Part shown: positions 53,161 to 62,988 of the stretch, in pieces | How positions within the stretch are numbered: position 1 is the first letter of the stretch | How the letters are laid out: each line of letters opens with the position of its first letter | NCBI GenBank assembly: GCA_022592445.1 | Contig: JABYQR010000073.1 | Location: forward strand, 62,001-126,000 | Direction: 5' to 3' | Length of the DNA: 64,000 nt | DNA from: Cytidiella melzeri | Taxonomy: Eukaryota > Basidiomycota > Agaricomycetes > Polyporales > Irpicaceae | Made by a program: the position numbers and the translations under genes | The notes under the pieces: generated by a model | What the model saw: only the letters and a program-made list of their open reading frames with translations | Database searches by the model: none | Told to the model about the DNA's origin: nothing

Positions 53161-53733
53161 TGTTAAGAGCAAGACAAAAAGGAAGGGACGCGGAGTTGCG
53201 GAGTTCGCGGAGATGCGGAAACAGAGGAGCAAACGAGGGGGATCAGAATGAGTCTTGGCTTCAACTAGTTAAGTTGCGCTGCTCGGGATTCTCGTGACTC
53301 GAATTTGTACTTAGCAGGATCAAAGGTTCGAGAGCAAGGCTCAATTGAAATGCGGACCTGCGGAGGTGTGGTGATCGGAACACCGGAGACAGTGAGAAGT
53401 TGTCGGACAACGACGAGTAAGACGACTTCAGCTAGTGATGCAGACGAAGAGAGGATAAGAAGGGGAGTCTTATTCGATATTCCAATTGCTTATTTACTAC
53501 AGTTGGGTCTTGTATATATACTACAATGACTTCAAGTCCAACAGAAGTAGACGAAAGCGGAACAAAGGGAAATGCGCATTCTTGCGGAGCAATAAGAGAA
53601 CTGTACACAGCATGATGTAAAGGAAACAGATGATAAGGGTCATGATGACGTCAGTGCAGAGATGCGGAGTATGCGGCGCGGTGTTCGGGTGCGGAGGTCA
53701 CGTGAAATTGGGTGGTTGGACCGGGTTGTAACA
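53161..53733 (-). repeat. Gypsy B 5' LTR
   Basis: 573 bp. TATATATA at 53513-53520 on the minus strand and, 30 bp on, GGAATATCGAATA (53483-53471), the probable transcript start. Confidence 0.9.
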
Positions 53734-55195
53734 CCCGTAATTTGCGCTCTAGATGGTCCCAGACATTCTTCAGAATATTCATATTTGGTGAATTTGGAGG
53801 CCAGGGCAATACAGTGATCTTGTTCTCCTTGAACCAAGCTGTAGCAAGCTTTGACATGTGCTTTGGATCATTGTCCTGTTGGAAGATGATCTGCCGGCAG
53901 GTCAAATCTTGGTCTGCCAATGTGCCCAGAAAAGACTCTGATAGGATGGAGCAGTAAAGCTTTGCATCCATCTTCCCATCAATGTGGTGTAGCCTTCCTT
54001 TTCCCTTCAAAGTGATGCATCCCCACACCATGATACTCCCACCCCCGTGCTTCACTGTCTTCTGCACATTCCAGTCCAAAAACTCCTCGCCCTGTCGTCT
54101 TCGGCAGTATTTCCTCCCATCTGAACCAAATAAATTAAATTTGGACTCATCTGAGAACACCATTACCCCCCACTCTTTCTGCCCCCATCTGGTCGCATGT
54201 CCAGCCCACCACTTGCGCTTCTTCTTATGAGCTACAGACAGAAACAGCTTTTGTCAATGCACATATCCCTTCAGCCCAATCTTTGCAAGGTTGTGACGCA
54301 TTGTTCGGGCAGCCACTTGTGGGATTGCCTTGCGCTGCACGTCTGTAGCGTTGCGGGCCTCTTGTCGTGCCAGGAGTAAAGAGGCGTGACGGAGATCACG
54401 GTCTTGTAGAATGCAAGGGCAACCTGTCTTGGGCTTGTTTGCATAGAAATCAGGATTGTGGGATAGGTTTTCGATGGTGCAATAGATGGTGGACTGGTGG
54501 ACCGGGACTTTCTTGTAAATGTCAGCCACACTGACACCTTCATTATGCAGAGTCCAAATTCGAGCTTTTTTAGTAGGGGTACACTGCACCATATGTGTGG
54601 TCTAGAGTTGGAAGAGTGGGTGGTATGGATGTTGTTATTTTAGGTTTGCCACCTCAAATCTGTTTGTATCCGTTTGTTCCCGCTGCCCGCCTTCCATCAT
54701 TCCACGCGGATTACTTGCTTTGACATTCCATTTTTGCCTTATCCGTTTTTCCAAAAATAATATAAAACCCTTGTATTTGCGTAGCTACTGAATAACATTG
54801 TGTTCCTTATTTCAAGCCCCCCTCCCGTGCGCGCATCAAAACCCTGCAATTACAACAATTGAAAAAAGCACGAGAGTGGTGAAGTGGAAAGATCAAAAAA
54901 CAAAAGAAACCCAAATAATGGTCGTGCGCGTGACGGGCGCCTAGCGTCGCAACAGCGCGGATTGTGCACAATGTATTATATACGAGAAAGACTCTTTTGA
55001 TTTCATTGTAGACATATCCTATACATGCAATACTCAATGTGTAAAAAATGATTGAATAAAATAAGCAGTTTTGAGCTCAAACGGAGAGCAAAGAGTTGTG
55101 CACTTGCGGTGTTGCAAGACTTTTTGCCGCTACTGTACGTCGTGACGTTGTGGATTTCATTGATGGGGAATGACCTGTGAGCGCCCATCCATTTA

Positions 55196-55257
55196 CGCCA
55201 GACGTCTAGGCTTCTTTCCTTGTCTCCTGTCTAGGAAAGTCAGCCTAGACGTCTGGG
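55196..55257. repeat. inverted repeat (hairpin) of a degenerate transposon remnant
   Basis: Arms CCAGACGTCTAGGCT and AGCCTAGACGTCTGG, 15 bases each, separated by about 30 bases. Related GTCTGGGAC(T/C)GAGACTA(C/G)TA and AGTTCACTTCTGGGTCAT segments recur, partly inverted, at 56500-56640, suggesting a decayed element that encloses the MITE. Confidence 0.6.
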
Positions 55258-55541
55258 ACTGAGACTACTATTGATGACCCAGAAGTGAACTAAACAGATC
55301 ACTTCTGGTCCCCCCCCATTCCTCTGTGTTCCTTTTCGCTTGGAGTTTTCATAGTGATGTAGTATGGTATATTGGCTATAGGTAGTCCATTTCTGCAAAT
55401 ATTTGGAGAGGGATAAAGATGCTAGAAAAGGTCCGCACGAAGGTAACTTTTCACCCGCCAAAATCTGAGAACTGTCACGGAAAGTCACGCACAAGCGCTC
55501 ACATTTGTTCAAACTCAGCACATACCGAGCGACATTGTCTA

Positions 55542-56111
55542 CAGTCGAACCCCTCTTAACCCATACCCCTCGGGATACGCAGAAAGGTATGGGTTATCAG
55601 AGGTTATGGGAAATGAGAGGTGGCGCTTAATTGAGCGCCCAGGGCTTTGTCGAATATAACTGTGGAATTGTGTCATAGACTACCAAATTCACAATTTGTT
55701 GATACCATAAACAGATTGTTATGGGTAGTGCTCTACTATAGTAAAGTTGAGCACACAGGAGTTGGGCTATGCCTCAGTCATGTCGAGGTTATTCAATGGG
55801 CACCCTCGCAACACAAGTATTATTGACAATAACACCACATTATGAGCTGATTTTGTTCCCAACAGCACTTAAAATCACTTATCATGTCTTATTTAGGAGG
55901 AAACCTTTCATATCTGGGATATTCAGCTAAAAATTGTGCCATAAAAGTATAGGTTTTTGCTTTCAAAAAGGTATGGATTATGGGAGTATGAGGGGTTTAT
56001 GGGTTTTTAGCTCGATTTCTCCGCAAACCAAGTTGGTCGAGCTTACAATGTATGGGTTTTGAGGGGTTATGGGGTTTGAGGGGTAAGTATGGGTTAAGAG
56101 GGGTTCGACTG
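55542..56111. mobile_element. pogo/Fot1-like MITE
   Basis: 570 bp with near-perfect terminal inverted repeats of at least 25 bp, starting CAGTCGAACCCCTCTTAACC, and TA duplications at 55540-55541 and 56112-56113. The interior is rich in GGTTATGGG-type runs and has no coding frame. CAGT ends plus TA targets indicate Tc1/mariner-superfamily mobilisation in trans. Confidence 0.8.
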
Positions 56112-56850
56112 TAGTTACCAGCGCTTGTCGGAGTTCTAACCCACGAGAAGGCATTGTCACGCTCGCCTCCACTGTCGAGAGTATACCTTCTACTATTCTT
56201 GCCACATCGCTCAGAAATACAATTTGGTATTTTTCCGTGATAGTATATACCCATGACAATGTACTCTGTGATTTTTGGGCCAAAATATACACTGGTGCTG
56301 CCTCAGTAAGCGCATCAATCACAGTTCACTCATGAACTGCATGCAAAAATTGAGGTATTCAATTTTTCTATCCTCGCAGAGCTGCTCTTTCTATACCAAA
56401 CGTTGTACACAATGTCTAGTAGCATAAATACATATGCATGTTTTGTTTGGAGGCAGTTGAGTGAGGGGAAGTACCTTCCCGAGCAAATAGTTCACTTCCT
56501 GTCCCCAGTTCACTTCTGGGTCATCGATAGTACCCACTAGCGGGGAATTTTCACGATCAGAGTTTCCTTTCCTGGCAATCGCGCACAAACCCAGGTTTGG
56601 GCTGCCTGCCTCACGTCTGGGACCGAGACTAGTATATCGCTCATAATCAGCTCTAGCCTCTGAGCTCAATCGAAACCTCGAATTCCGTCATTGTCATATG
56701 TTACATGAAAGTTCTTGGCTCTGAACGCAAGGAACAGTCAGCCGAAATAACGCTCACGCCTAACATACTAGAACCTCGACTCGCCGAATACACAACACGA
56801 GTGGATAGACATTTGATGTGCTGCAGCACAATAGCCAACACCACCAGCGC
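56112..56850. other. right edge of the transposon island
   Basis: Contains the inverted partner of the 55250-55290 sequence (near 56502-56530) and the direct partner near 56615-56640. No gene. Confidence 0.5.
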
Positions 56851-59554
56851 TCAAGCCACCATATCCAGCTCTACGAGATGAACGGCGCCGAGCCAAGCCA
56901 TGATGATCTCCACACGAGGGCCATGTAACGGAATATTGATGCTCACTGGCTTCTTCTTGCCGTTCCTACCCGCAGCCTTTTCTGCGATCTTCTCTGCGGC
57001 GGCCTTCTCAGCCTTCTCTCTCTGCCGAGCAGCTACCGGAACAAGCAGCATACGCGCGTAATCGAGAGAATCGACAAGGTCGATGCGGTTAGATGATGGC
57101 TGAGGGGAAACGCGACCAGAGGGTGGATTAGAAGGATGAATAGCAGAACTCGAGCTCGAGCCATTTACCCCTATACTCGGTGTCAAGAGTGAATTGGAAG
57201 TAGAGATAGCCATAGGTTCAGGTGGTAGGATGGACAGAACTCTTGGACGCTCTACTTCCTTGGCCTTCTGCGAGCGAGAGCTGAGCTCCATGGCAAGACA
57301 GGTGGATCTCATCAGGGAATGGGGCTGGATTCCAGTACGCCAGCCACCTGCAAGGCGTTCGAGGATCTCGACGAACTCTGCCTGTGCCATCGAGCGCGGA
57401 GGCAGGAACACTGGGTAACCCTCTAGTCCTTCGACCAGAAGCGCAGTCCTGTAGAACGCAGGTAACAGGGTAGGGAAATCGCCAAGCAGAACGTGGCAGA
57501 GGAGGATGCTGAAATGAGATTCGACAAGAAGAGGGTGATAGGTAGTGAATGTGGCAGGCATGTCATAGTGTAGAGGCTCGGGCGGGGGATTATGGCTACC
57601 CGGCCTGAAGCTTTGAGACAACAAGAACGCGTGTTCGGCTTTCCGTGAGGGGTCCACATCATCAACAGGATCAATCGGCGGGCCCTCCAACACGTCGAAG
57701 TGCGACAAAAACCTCTCATGGTCTCGCAAACTCTTCTTCACCAGGCTGAAAATCTGTTCTTTGAATTCCTCGTTGCCAAGAGCCTGCTGGTAAGCGTTGA
57801 GCTTTTCACCTTGTTTGCTGCCAAGGGGGCCTTCAGGATTCCCGATTTCCACGCCTCCATATCTCCCGTTTTCGATATAGCATAAACGGAGCTCTGCGCC
57901 ATCGAGTGTCGAGTCCTTTCGAATTCCTTCAAGCTTGAGGATAGTTTGCTCAATAAGATAGACGGCGTGCTGAAGATACGCTGCTCCACGAAGAAACAGG
58001 CATTGCGGCTCAATAGGATCTGGGGCATCTGGAAGAACGGATGGGTGGAGCAATAGAGGTTCACCATCCGGCCCATCAATCGTCGATCCGTCTACATTAG
58101 GGGGCGAGCTTGTGCCATCCGCAGGTGCTTGTCCGAACGTCTTGGTTCCTCCTGGCTTGCCTTTCCTCTTCTTCCCCTTCGTTCTCTGTTCGCTCGGCAT
58201 CCCGCTTGTCAGATGCGCCATTTTCGTTTTACGCTGGGCCCGAGATTCCTTGAGTACATAGGTAAAATCCTTCACGGCCATTGCGAACTCGTCCCGGAAG
58301 CAGTGTACTATGCCACGAGTGCGGAAGAATTCCAATCGGTGAGGCTGAGCAGCTATTAAACTGTCCAGCAGGGATGTAGACGTCGATTCGGCCAGCTGCC
58401 TTATGACTAGCGTCAGCCATATTGAACCCCAAAATTATATGGAATACCACTGACCTGGAAGGTATTTTTTCATGGAAGAAATGTACGTAACGCGCGTCGA
58501 GGTCATTGGGGTCTGTTCATTATGAGCAGCATGAAAAGATGCGCAAAGGCGCTGGAGACGTACCAACTTTCAGAACCCTCTCTGCAATGTCATCAAACAC
58601 ACTACCGCCCTGCATGACCATCACGCTTGACGCAATCTCATCTGCCTTATAGGCTGCCGCCAGCTTCTGCACCGCGAGGACCCTCAGCCGATGCACGCGC
58701 ATAGCGGACATAGCTACGTTTCTTCCGTTGCTGCTTTCTCCGTAGCCCCCTAATCCCAAGGAATGCGCTAAAGCCCAAGGGTTTTGGCTGTAACCAGTCC
58801 CTCCTCGCATGGATCCTAATGCTGCAGCCGACAGGCCAGAAGAAGCTCTCACAGACAACTCCGATGCTTCATCAATGAGCCTTCGTATGTGTGTGACAGA
58901 GCGGAATACACCAGGGTCGATGGGTGGAGGAGTAGCTTTCCCTGGCTTCGGCGTAGGTAAGGGAGGAGGAGAAGGTAGGTTCGCGAACGCGCCATGCGGA
59001 GAGTCAGGAGGAGAGTGGTCTGCAAGACCTGCAAACCCGCGTGCACGCTGCATGACTCCGTTACTGCCGTTACCTGGAGAAGGGGGAGGAAGGGCAGGGA
59101 GTCGCGGTTCGGAAGAGGAGAGTGTCGCTGGGTCGAGATTAATGACGAGAAGGGACTCAAGTAGTTCCACTGGCAGTTGCAGCCATGGTCCCTAGAAAGT
59201 CTCTCAGACCACAAACGGTGTGGTAGGCGTATCACGTACGTGGTAAGAACTGATGTAACGCCAGTGTTTATTGCGACTGATACAGAGCACCGAGGGGCGA
59301 TCCTCCTCCCCAGCGGATGGCTGCTTGGTTCCACCGGATGGCGCCTTCGACTTGACGGGCTTTTTAGTCTTTTTCTTTTTCTTCTTCTTGGACGCGGTTG
59401 TCTGCTGGTCTGCAGCCGGTGCTTCCGTAGAGAGTAAGGGGGATGCAGAGCGCGAAGAGGGTGACGAGGGCGGTGTAGGAGGAAGCTTCACGTCTTTGTC
59501 CGTTTCGCAGATGATTATGGTGCCGTCTGACAACGTTGTCGTCGAGACAGGCAT
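56851..59554 (-). CDS. TPR-like protein of unknown function, 849 aa
   Basis: Exons (minus): 59554-59240, 59191-58564, 58512-58455 and 58399-56851; 2550 nt in phase. The start MPVSTTTLSDGTI is preferred over an upstream ATG (59623). N-terminus has a Ser/Pro run and a poly-Lys stretch (SKKKKKKKTKKP), possibly nuclear targeting. Then PWLQLPVELLESLLVINLDP, a Pro-rich linker, and helical pairs with TPR-like character (ARYVHFFHEKIP; LIAAQPHRLEFFRTRGIVHC followed by FRDEFAMAVKDFTYVLKESR; QCLFLRGAAYLQHAVYLIEQ; LLVESHFSILLCHVLLGDFP). C-terminus is basic and Ala-rich, then MAWLGAVHLVELDMVA. Conserved-looking but unassigned; probably a scaffold. Confidence 0.8.
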
Positions 59555-59674
59555 CGTCTCTGAGGCTCTGCTGAAGGTCGAGTAGAGAGTGCTATAGGCT
59601 GCTAAGCGCCAAGGCGAACCCACAGCATTTCTCGGTAAATTATCCGAAGTTAAAAAAAGGTGGGAAAAATCGTT

Positions 59675-60541
59675 ATGTCTGCTAAGAGTGGGTTGGAGGC
59701 TGCGCCATTTGGGATGCGACTCCCTACCGACGATGCATGTGCAGTGCTCATTTGGCTCTTGTTCGTCGCCATTTCCAACCGCACTGTCCTCGCTAACACA
59801 GAGATTGTAAATATCGTTGCGACGCAGGCCGATGGCGCGAGTTTTCCACAGGCTTTGGGCTGGTACGTGCTTTGAGTTCGGTTTACCTCCTGATGGATAC
59901 GACTTGATGCATCATCCAGGCTTGTTCTCTCCTCGAGCTCGGCTGAGCACATGTTGAGAGCGCAACCGGCTCCTCTGAACACCCCTTCAGAATCGATCTG
60001 TATTTCGCGAGGTGATTCGGCCTGCAGACACGAAATGTGGGCTGTGTTGGAGTTGGATAGCCATGGTTGGACAACCTTCGGCAAATTCACCTTGAGAGTC
60101 TCCTGGCCTGCTTTTGTGAGTTGACGAGCGAGTGCTCAGAATGCAGCTCACAGCCGTGGCAGCATCCTACGGATTTCTTCATCCAGACATATTCCCCACA
60201 AGAAGCCGCAGTCATCTTTGGAGGGTCTGAGCTTCCGCAGCCAACCTACACAGCTGTGCATAAAACCCGACGCCAGTATGCTCGCATACTCCTAGTTGAC
60301 ACAGGCACTCGAGTGCTGTCCAAGGCAAACACGACGGCTGAAGCCACTCCGTTCATGATCATTCTGGAGCCGCTATACCTCACCGTTTTACCTGCTTCGG
60401 TTGTTCCAACTCTACTCTTCTTGATGCCGCTGGTATTAGTGGCATCGCTGTTCGTCGTACCTAGGGTCCACCGCTATCTTTACGACATCGCTAAAGAGGT
60501 GCGTTCGGAAGGTATGTTGCGGGAGTCGCGAAAGCACGACT
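59675..60541 (+). CDS. single-pass membrane protein of unknown function
   Basis: Exons 59675-59862, 59920-60115 and 60154-60541, frames continuous; the second intron would be only 38 nt. The N-terminal hydrophobic stretch ACAVLIWLLFVAIS suggests a signal peptide or anchor. The lumenal-looking middle has MWAVLELDSHGWTTFGKFTL, RVSWPAF and PTDFFIQTYSPQEAAVIFGG. A strong C-terminal membrane segment follows (SVVPTLLFLMPLVLVASLFV) with a short basic tail (EVRSEGMLRESRKHD). The topology resembles type I ER proteins such as PIG-X/PBN1, but I cannot establish homology. It is divergent from the TPR-like gene with only about 120 bp between start codons, so they probably share a promoter. Confidence 0.7.
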
Positions 60542-60740
60542 AGGCCAATCGTTATTTGTAGAATCTACGATGTATTGGGTCCTCCTGTACGTTTAAACTC
60601 TCCTTGGCGGGCCACGCACGAACCTGACCTCAACATGAATGCCATACAAGGGCTTGATGTGACTTAGCCCGGCTGCAGCTCCAGGCTGATTTAAATGGGC
60701 GGAGAGACCTCATGACCTCGGGTTGCACAATGCATTGACA
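60542..60740. other. intergenic region
   Basis: 3' flank of the membrane protein gene and promoter of the next gene; nothing else seen. Confidence 0.4.
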
Positions 60741-60747
60741 TATAAAA
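60741..60747 (+). promoter_or_regulatory. TATA box upstream of the 60794 start
   Basis: TATAAAA, 53 bp upstream of ATG 60794, which has a good context (CACCATGG). Confidence 0.5.
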
Positions 60748-60793
60748 CCCACATTGTAAGTTAGCCCCGCTTACTTCAATCCCTGCCGTCACC

Positions 60794-61323
60794 ATGGTCG
60801 ACCCCGTTGCCCACCTCCCACATTTCACCATGGCCACGCATCCTCCAGCTCGTGAGTTATCCTTCCTGCGGGATAAAGCAGAACGTTACGCGTATTCACA
60901 CGGAACAATACAGAAAAGGTAGCTGGACGTCGTCTGTCTATGACATCCAGACCGAAGCCGCATATCCACTCGATGTAGGTGGCTAGTTTGCGAAGCGTAT
61001 GCTGGCAGGATGTGGTGACCAATATACCCGTCAGAGGGCAGAAATTCAAACCGGTCAACGATGCCGACGACGTCGACCACAATGACACCCCTGTTGACTA
61101 CCCTCGCCCTGCTCCTCCCGCTGAGCTAGCTCCGGACGAGGGGCATCACCGCTACCAAGACGATCAGCCAAAGCACGACAACAAACACGACGCTGGTTAC
61201 GTGCGGAAAGCTCAACAGACCCTGCATAACAAGGCAGAACAGAACAGGCCGTCGAAGGAATCCTCCGGTTCCAAGGTCCCCGTTAGCAGGGTAAACCAAC
61301 CCAACAGGAGGCTGAGCATGTAA
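60794..61323 (+). CDS. small hydrophilic protein, tentative model
   Basis: Exon 1 60794-60851 (MVDPVAHLPHFTMATHPPA), last exon 61009-61323 (DVVTNIPVRGQKFKPVNDAD, DYPRPAPPAELAPDEGHHRY, ending NQPNRRLSM). A 5-nt exon (60914-60918, AAAAG) between cagAAAAGgt sites brings them into phase, giving 125 aa rich in Asp, His, Pro and Lys. The micro-exon is an inference from frame only. The opposite strand also has open stretches, so the strand is not certain. No family recognised. Confidence 0.38.
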
Positions 61324-61611
61324 ATGGCGTGTCTTCAGGGCCCTGTGAATATCCTAATCACCAGCAATTTTCTTGTAAACTGTACAACACGAAGAAAGTT
61401 CAATCTGTACAATAGCACGGTGGGCGACATACTAAAGCAATAGCACTCACCTCCTGTAAGAATACCAATTCATCGTCGCAGCTTGTTCAACGAGGGGAAA
61501 TTATGCGAACCACAATCTGGTAAATGGCATTGTGGTAGAAGGCATGAAAACATGTGCGTGATACAGCGTGCGGGAACAAGAATATAGAATAGACGATCAC
61601 CAACAGCTCAA

Positions 61612-62585
61612 CTATGCCTCTACCTTTGCTGCTTTCTTTCCGCGAGTCTTTTTCGGTGGTGCAGGCTTCTTCGTCTGCTGGGCGAGCAGAAGAGCGCTGG
61701 TGCGAGCAAGAGCAGCCTGCAAAGCAAACAAGTCACAGTGTCAGCGACGTGTTCTTCTCTCCTCATTCAAATCAAAAGACGAAATGAAGAAATGTGAGTC
61801 CCAAAGAGTCGGGCGAGCGCGTCGAGCGACGGACGTTACCCGATAGCGACATGGGACGTATCCAGCCGAGTTTTTGATCGGTCCCGCACTGAACCATGTA
61901 ATCTTGCACATCATGTCCACACCACACTTTCGTATTGCCATGACGGCGCTCCAGCGGGCTCTAGGTGGTGCGATTGGGTCTTCTTGCACGATCCATATTG
62001 TGGTCATCTGGCGCTCTGCCATGCCATCGGGGCGGGCGAAGTAGCAAAAACAGAGGCATAGATATGACACCCACCTTTCTCAAATCAGGGCGGTACTCGC
62101 GCTTGGCCAGGGAGGCAGTGACTCCCGCAGCGCGGCGGGGTCCTGACCGGTTTCGGATGGAGGAGCTCACAGAGGATTTGCGGACGGCGTGGGGCGATGC
62201 ATCTTTCTTGCGGGTGACTATTTGAACGCCAGAAGGACTTTGGGAAATGTGGATGGTCTGTATGTACGGACGTCAGTTGAGTAGTGAACTGTCCACTAGT
62301 GGTATAGTATAAGACGCACCTTCTTGTTGGCGATTCCGGAGTACTTGTGCGAGTGGAGGTTTAACAAGTTGCCCTATTTCAATCATGCCAGGTTAGATTT
62401 CCAGCTTAGATTCATCCGCTAGGACACGTACAGGCTCCTTGGAGAAGATTGGTCCCTCAGGGACTCGCTTCACGATGTGTGAATTGTTTTTCTAGTACAT
62501 GACGGGAGGATGTGAGGTGTATAACTTTGAATGGCATCCAAGGCATTCTTACGCGGATCAGGAGCCATTCGAGGTCGGAAGACAT
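61612..62585 (-). CDS. RPL28: large-subunit ribosomal protein eL28
   Basis: Exons (minus): 62585-62553, 62491-62432, 62373-62320, 62257-62075 and 61716-61612; 435 nt, 144 aa. The eL28 pattern is clear: MSSDLEWLLIR, KNNSHIVKRVPEGPIFSKEP, GNLLNLHSHKYSGIANKK, then a basic middle (SSIRNRSGPRRAAGVTASLA, KREYRPDLRK) and an Ala/Lys-rich end (TKKPAPPKKTRGKKAAKVEA). A structural component of the 60S subunit in the cytosol, present in most eukaryotes but absent from budding yeast. Four introns; the last (61717-62074) is 358 nt, several times longer than the others. Confidence 0.93.
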
Positions 62586-62988
62586 CTTGAGAAACTTGCA
62601 GTACTTGCGCTTTGTGGTCGACGACGACAAGCACAAGCTGTGGCTGAAGGCAACTGTACAGTGACAAACATGCGCAAGCAACGCATCCCAAGTTCGGATC
62701 GGGCCGCTGAACTCAGGATCTCAAGTTGTGATCTGCCGGCGTTTACAGACAACGTTGTTCCTGCTAAGTTATAAGTGAATACAGTAAGGTAAGGCAGTTT
62801 CGTAGTTTCCGCCTATATTTCTAAGCGGCGTTACGACAGGATCCCAGAAAGATTCCAATAATATGCAAATCAACCTAGAGGCCGGACCCGGACGTGTACG
62901 TCTCATTCAGGCCGCTAAATACAAGCGTTTTCAAGCAAAAAACAAGATGAGCTGGTGCGACGCTCAACGACCTCTTTGGACACCTTAC

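Larger units (their letters stand above)
45202..53733 (-). mobile_element. Gypsy (Ty3) LTR retrotransposon B with antisense accessory gene
   Basis: LTRs at 45202-45781 (580 bp) and 53161-53733 (573 bp), target duplication CCCGT (45197-45201, 53734-53738). Inserted in the Tc1 transposase. gag, protease, RT, RNase H, integrase and chromodomain run on the minus strand. Polypurine tract AAGGGGGAGG sits just before the 3' LTR, at about 45785-45795. Between pol and the 3' LTR an extra spliced gene lies on the plus strand. A Gypsy A solo LTR (52397-53153) sits next to the 5' LTR. The LTRs differ at about 20 sites, so it is older than Gypsy A. Confidence 0.9.
45039..54592 (-). pseudogene. Tc1-like transposase, interrupted and mutated
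   Basis: Coding is 54592-53739 plus 45201-45039 after removal of Gypsy B; 1017 nt, exactly 338 codons plus stop, and the joined frame reads smoothly (ERKLR, then ARKQQLSNKEELW). N-terminal helix-turn-helix (KARIWTLHNEGVSVADIYKK), then the DDE core: VMVFSDESKFNLFGSDGRKY and IIFQQDNDPKH. The third catalytic acidic residue is lost: the expected N-P-I-E-N-x-W reads NILKNVW, Lys for Glu. A TGA at 54256-54254 also stops the frame where Arg would fit. Catalytically dead. Confidence 0.85.
44764..55135 (-). mobile_element. Tc1/mariner DNA transposon, split by Gypsy B
   Basis: Inverted ends of about 40 bp: left CAGTAGCAGCAAAAAGTCTT, right (reverse complement) CAGTAGCGGCAAAAAGTCTT, continuing as imperfect copies. 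TA target duplications at 44762-44763 and 55136-55137. Removing Gypsy B (45202-53733) and one CCCGT copy leaves about 1.84 kb, normal for Tc1. Transposase runs on the minus strand. The interior 54600-55090 is the non-coding 5' part of the element. Confidence 0.88.

Noticed and set aside
61741..62070. 109-codon minus-strand ORF between RPL28 exons
   Set aside because: Lies wholly inside the last RPL28 intron with clear GT/AG borders.
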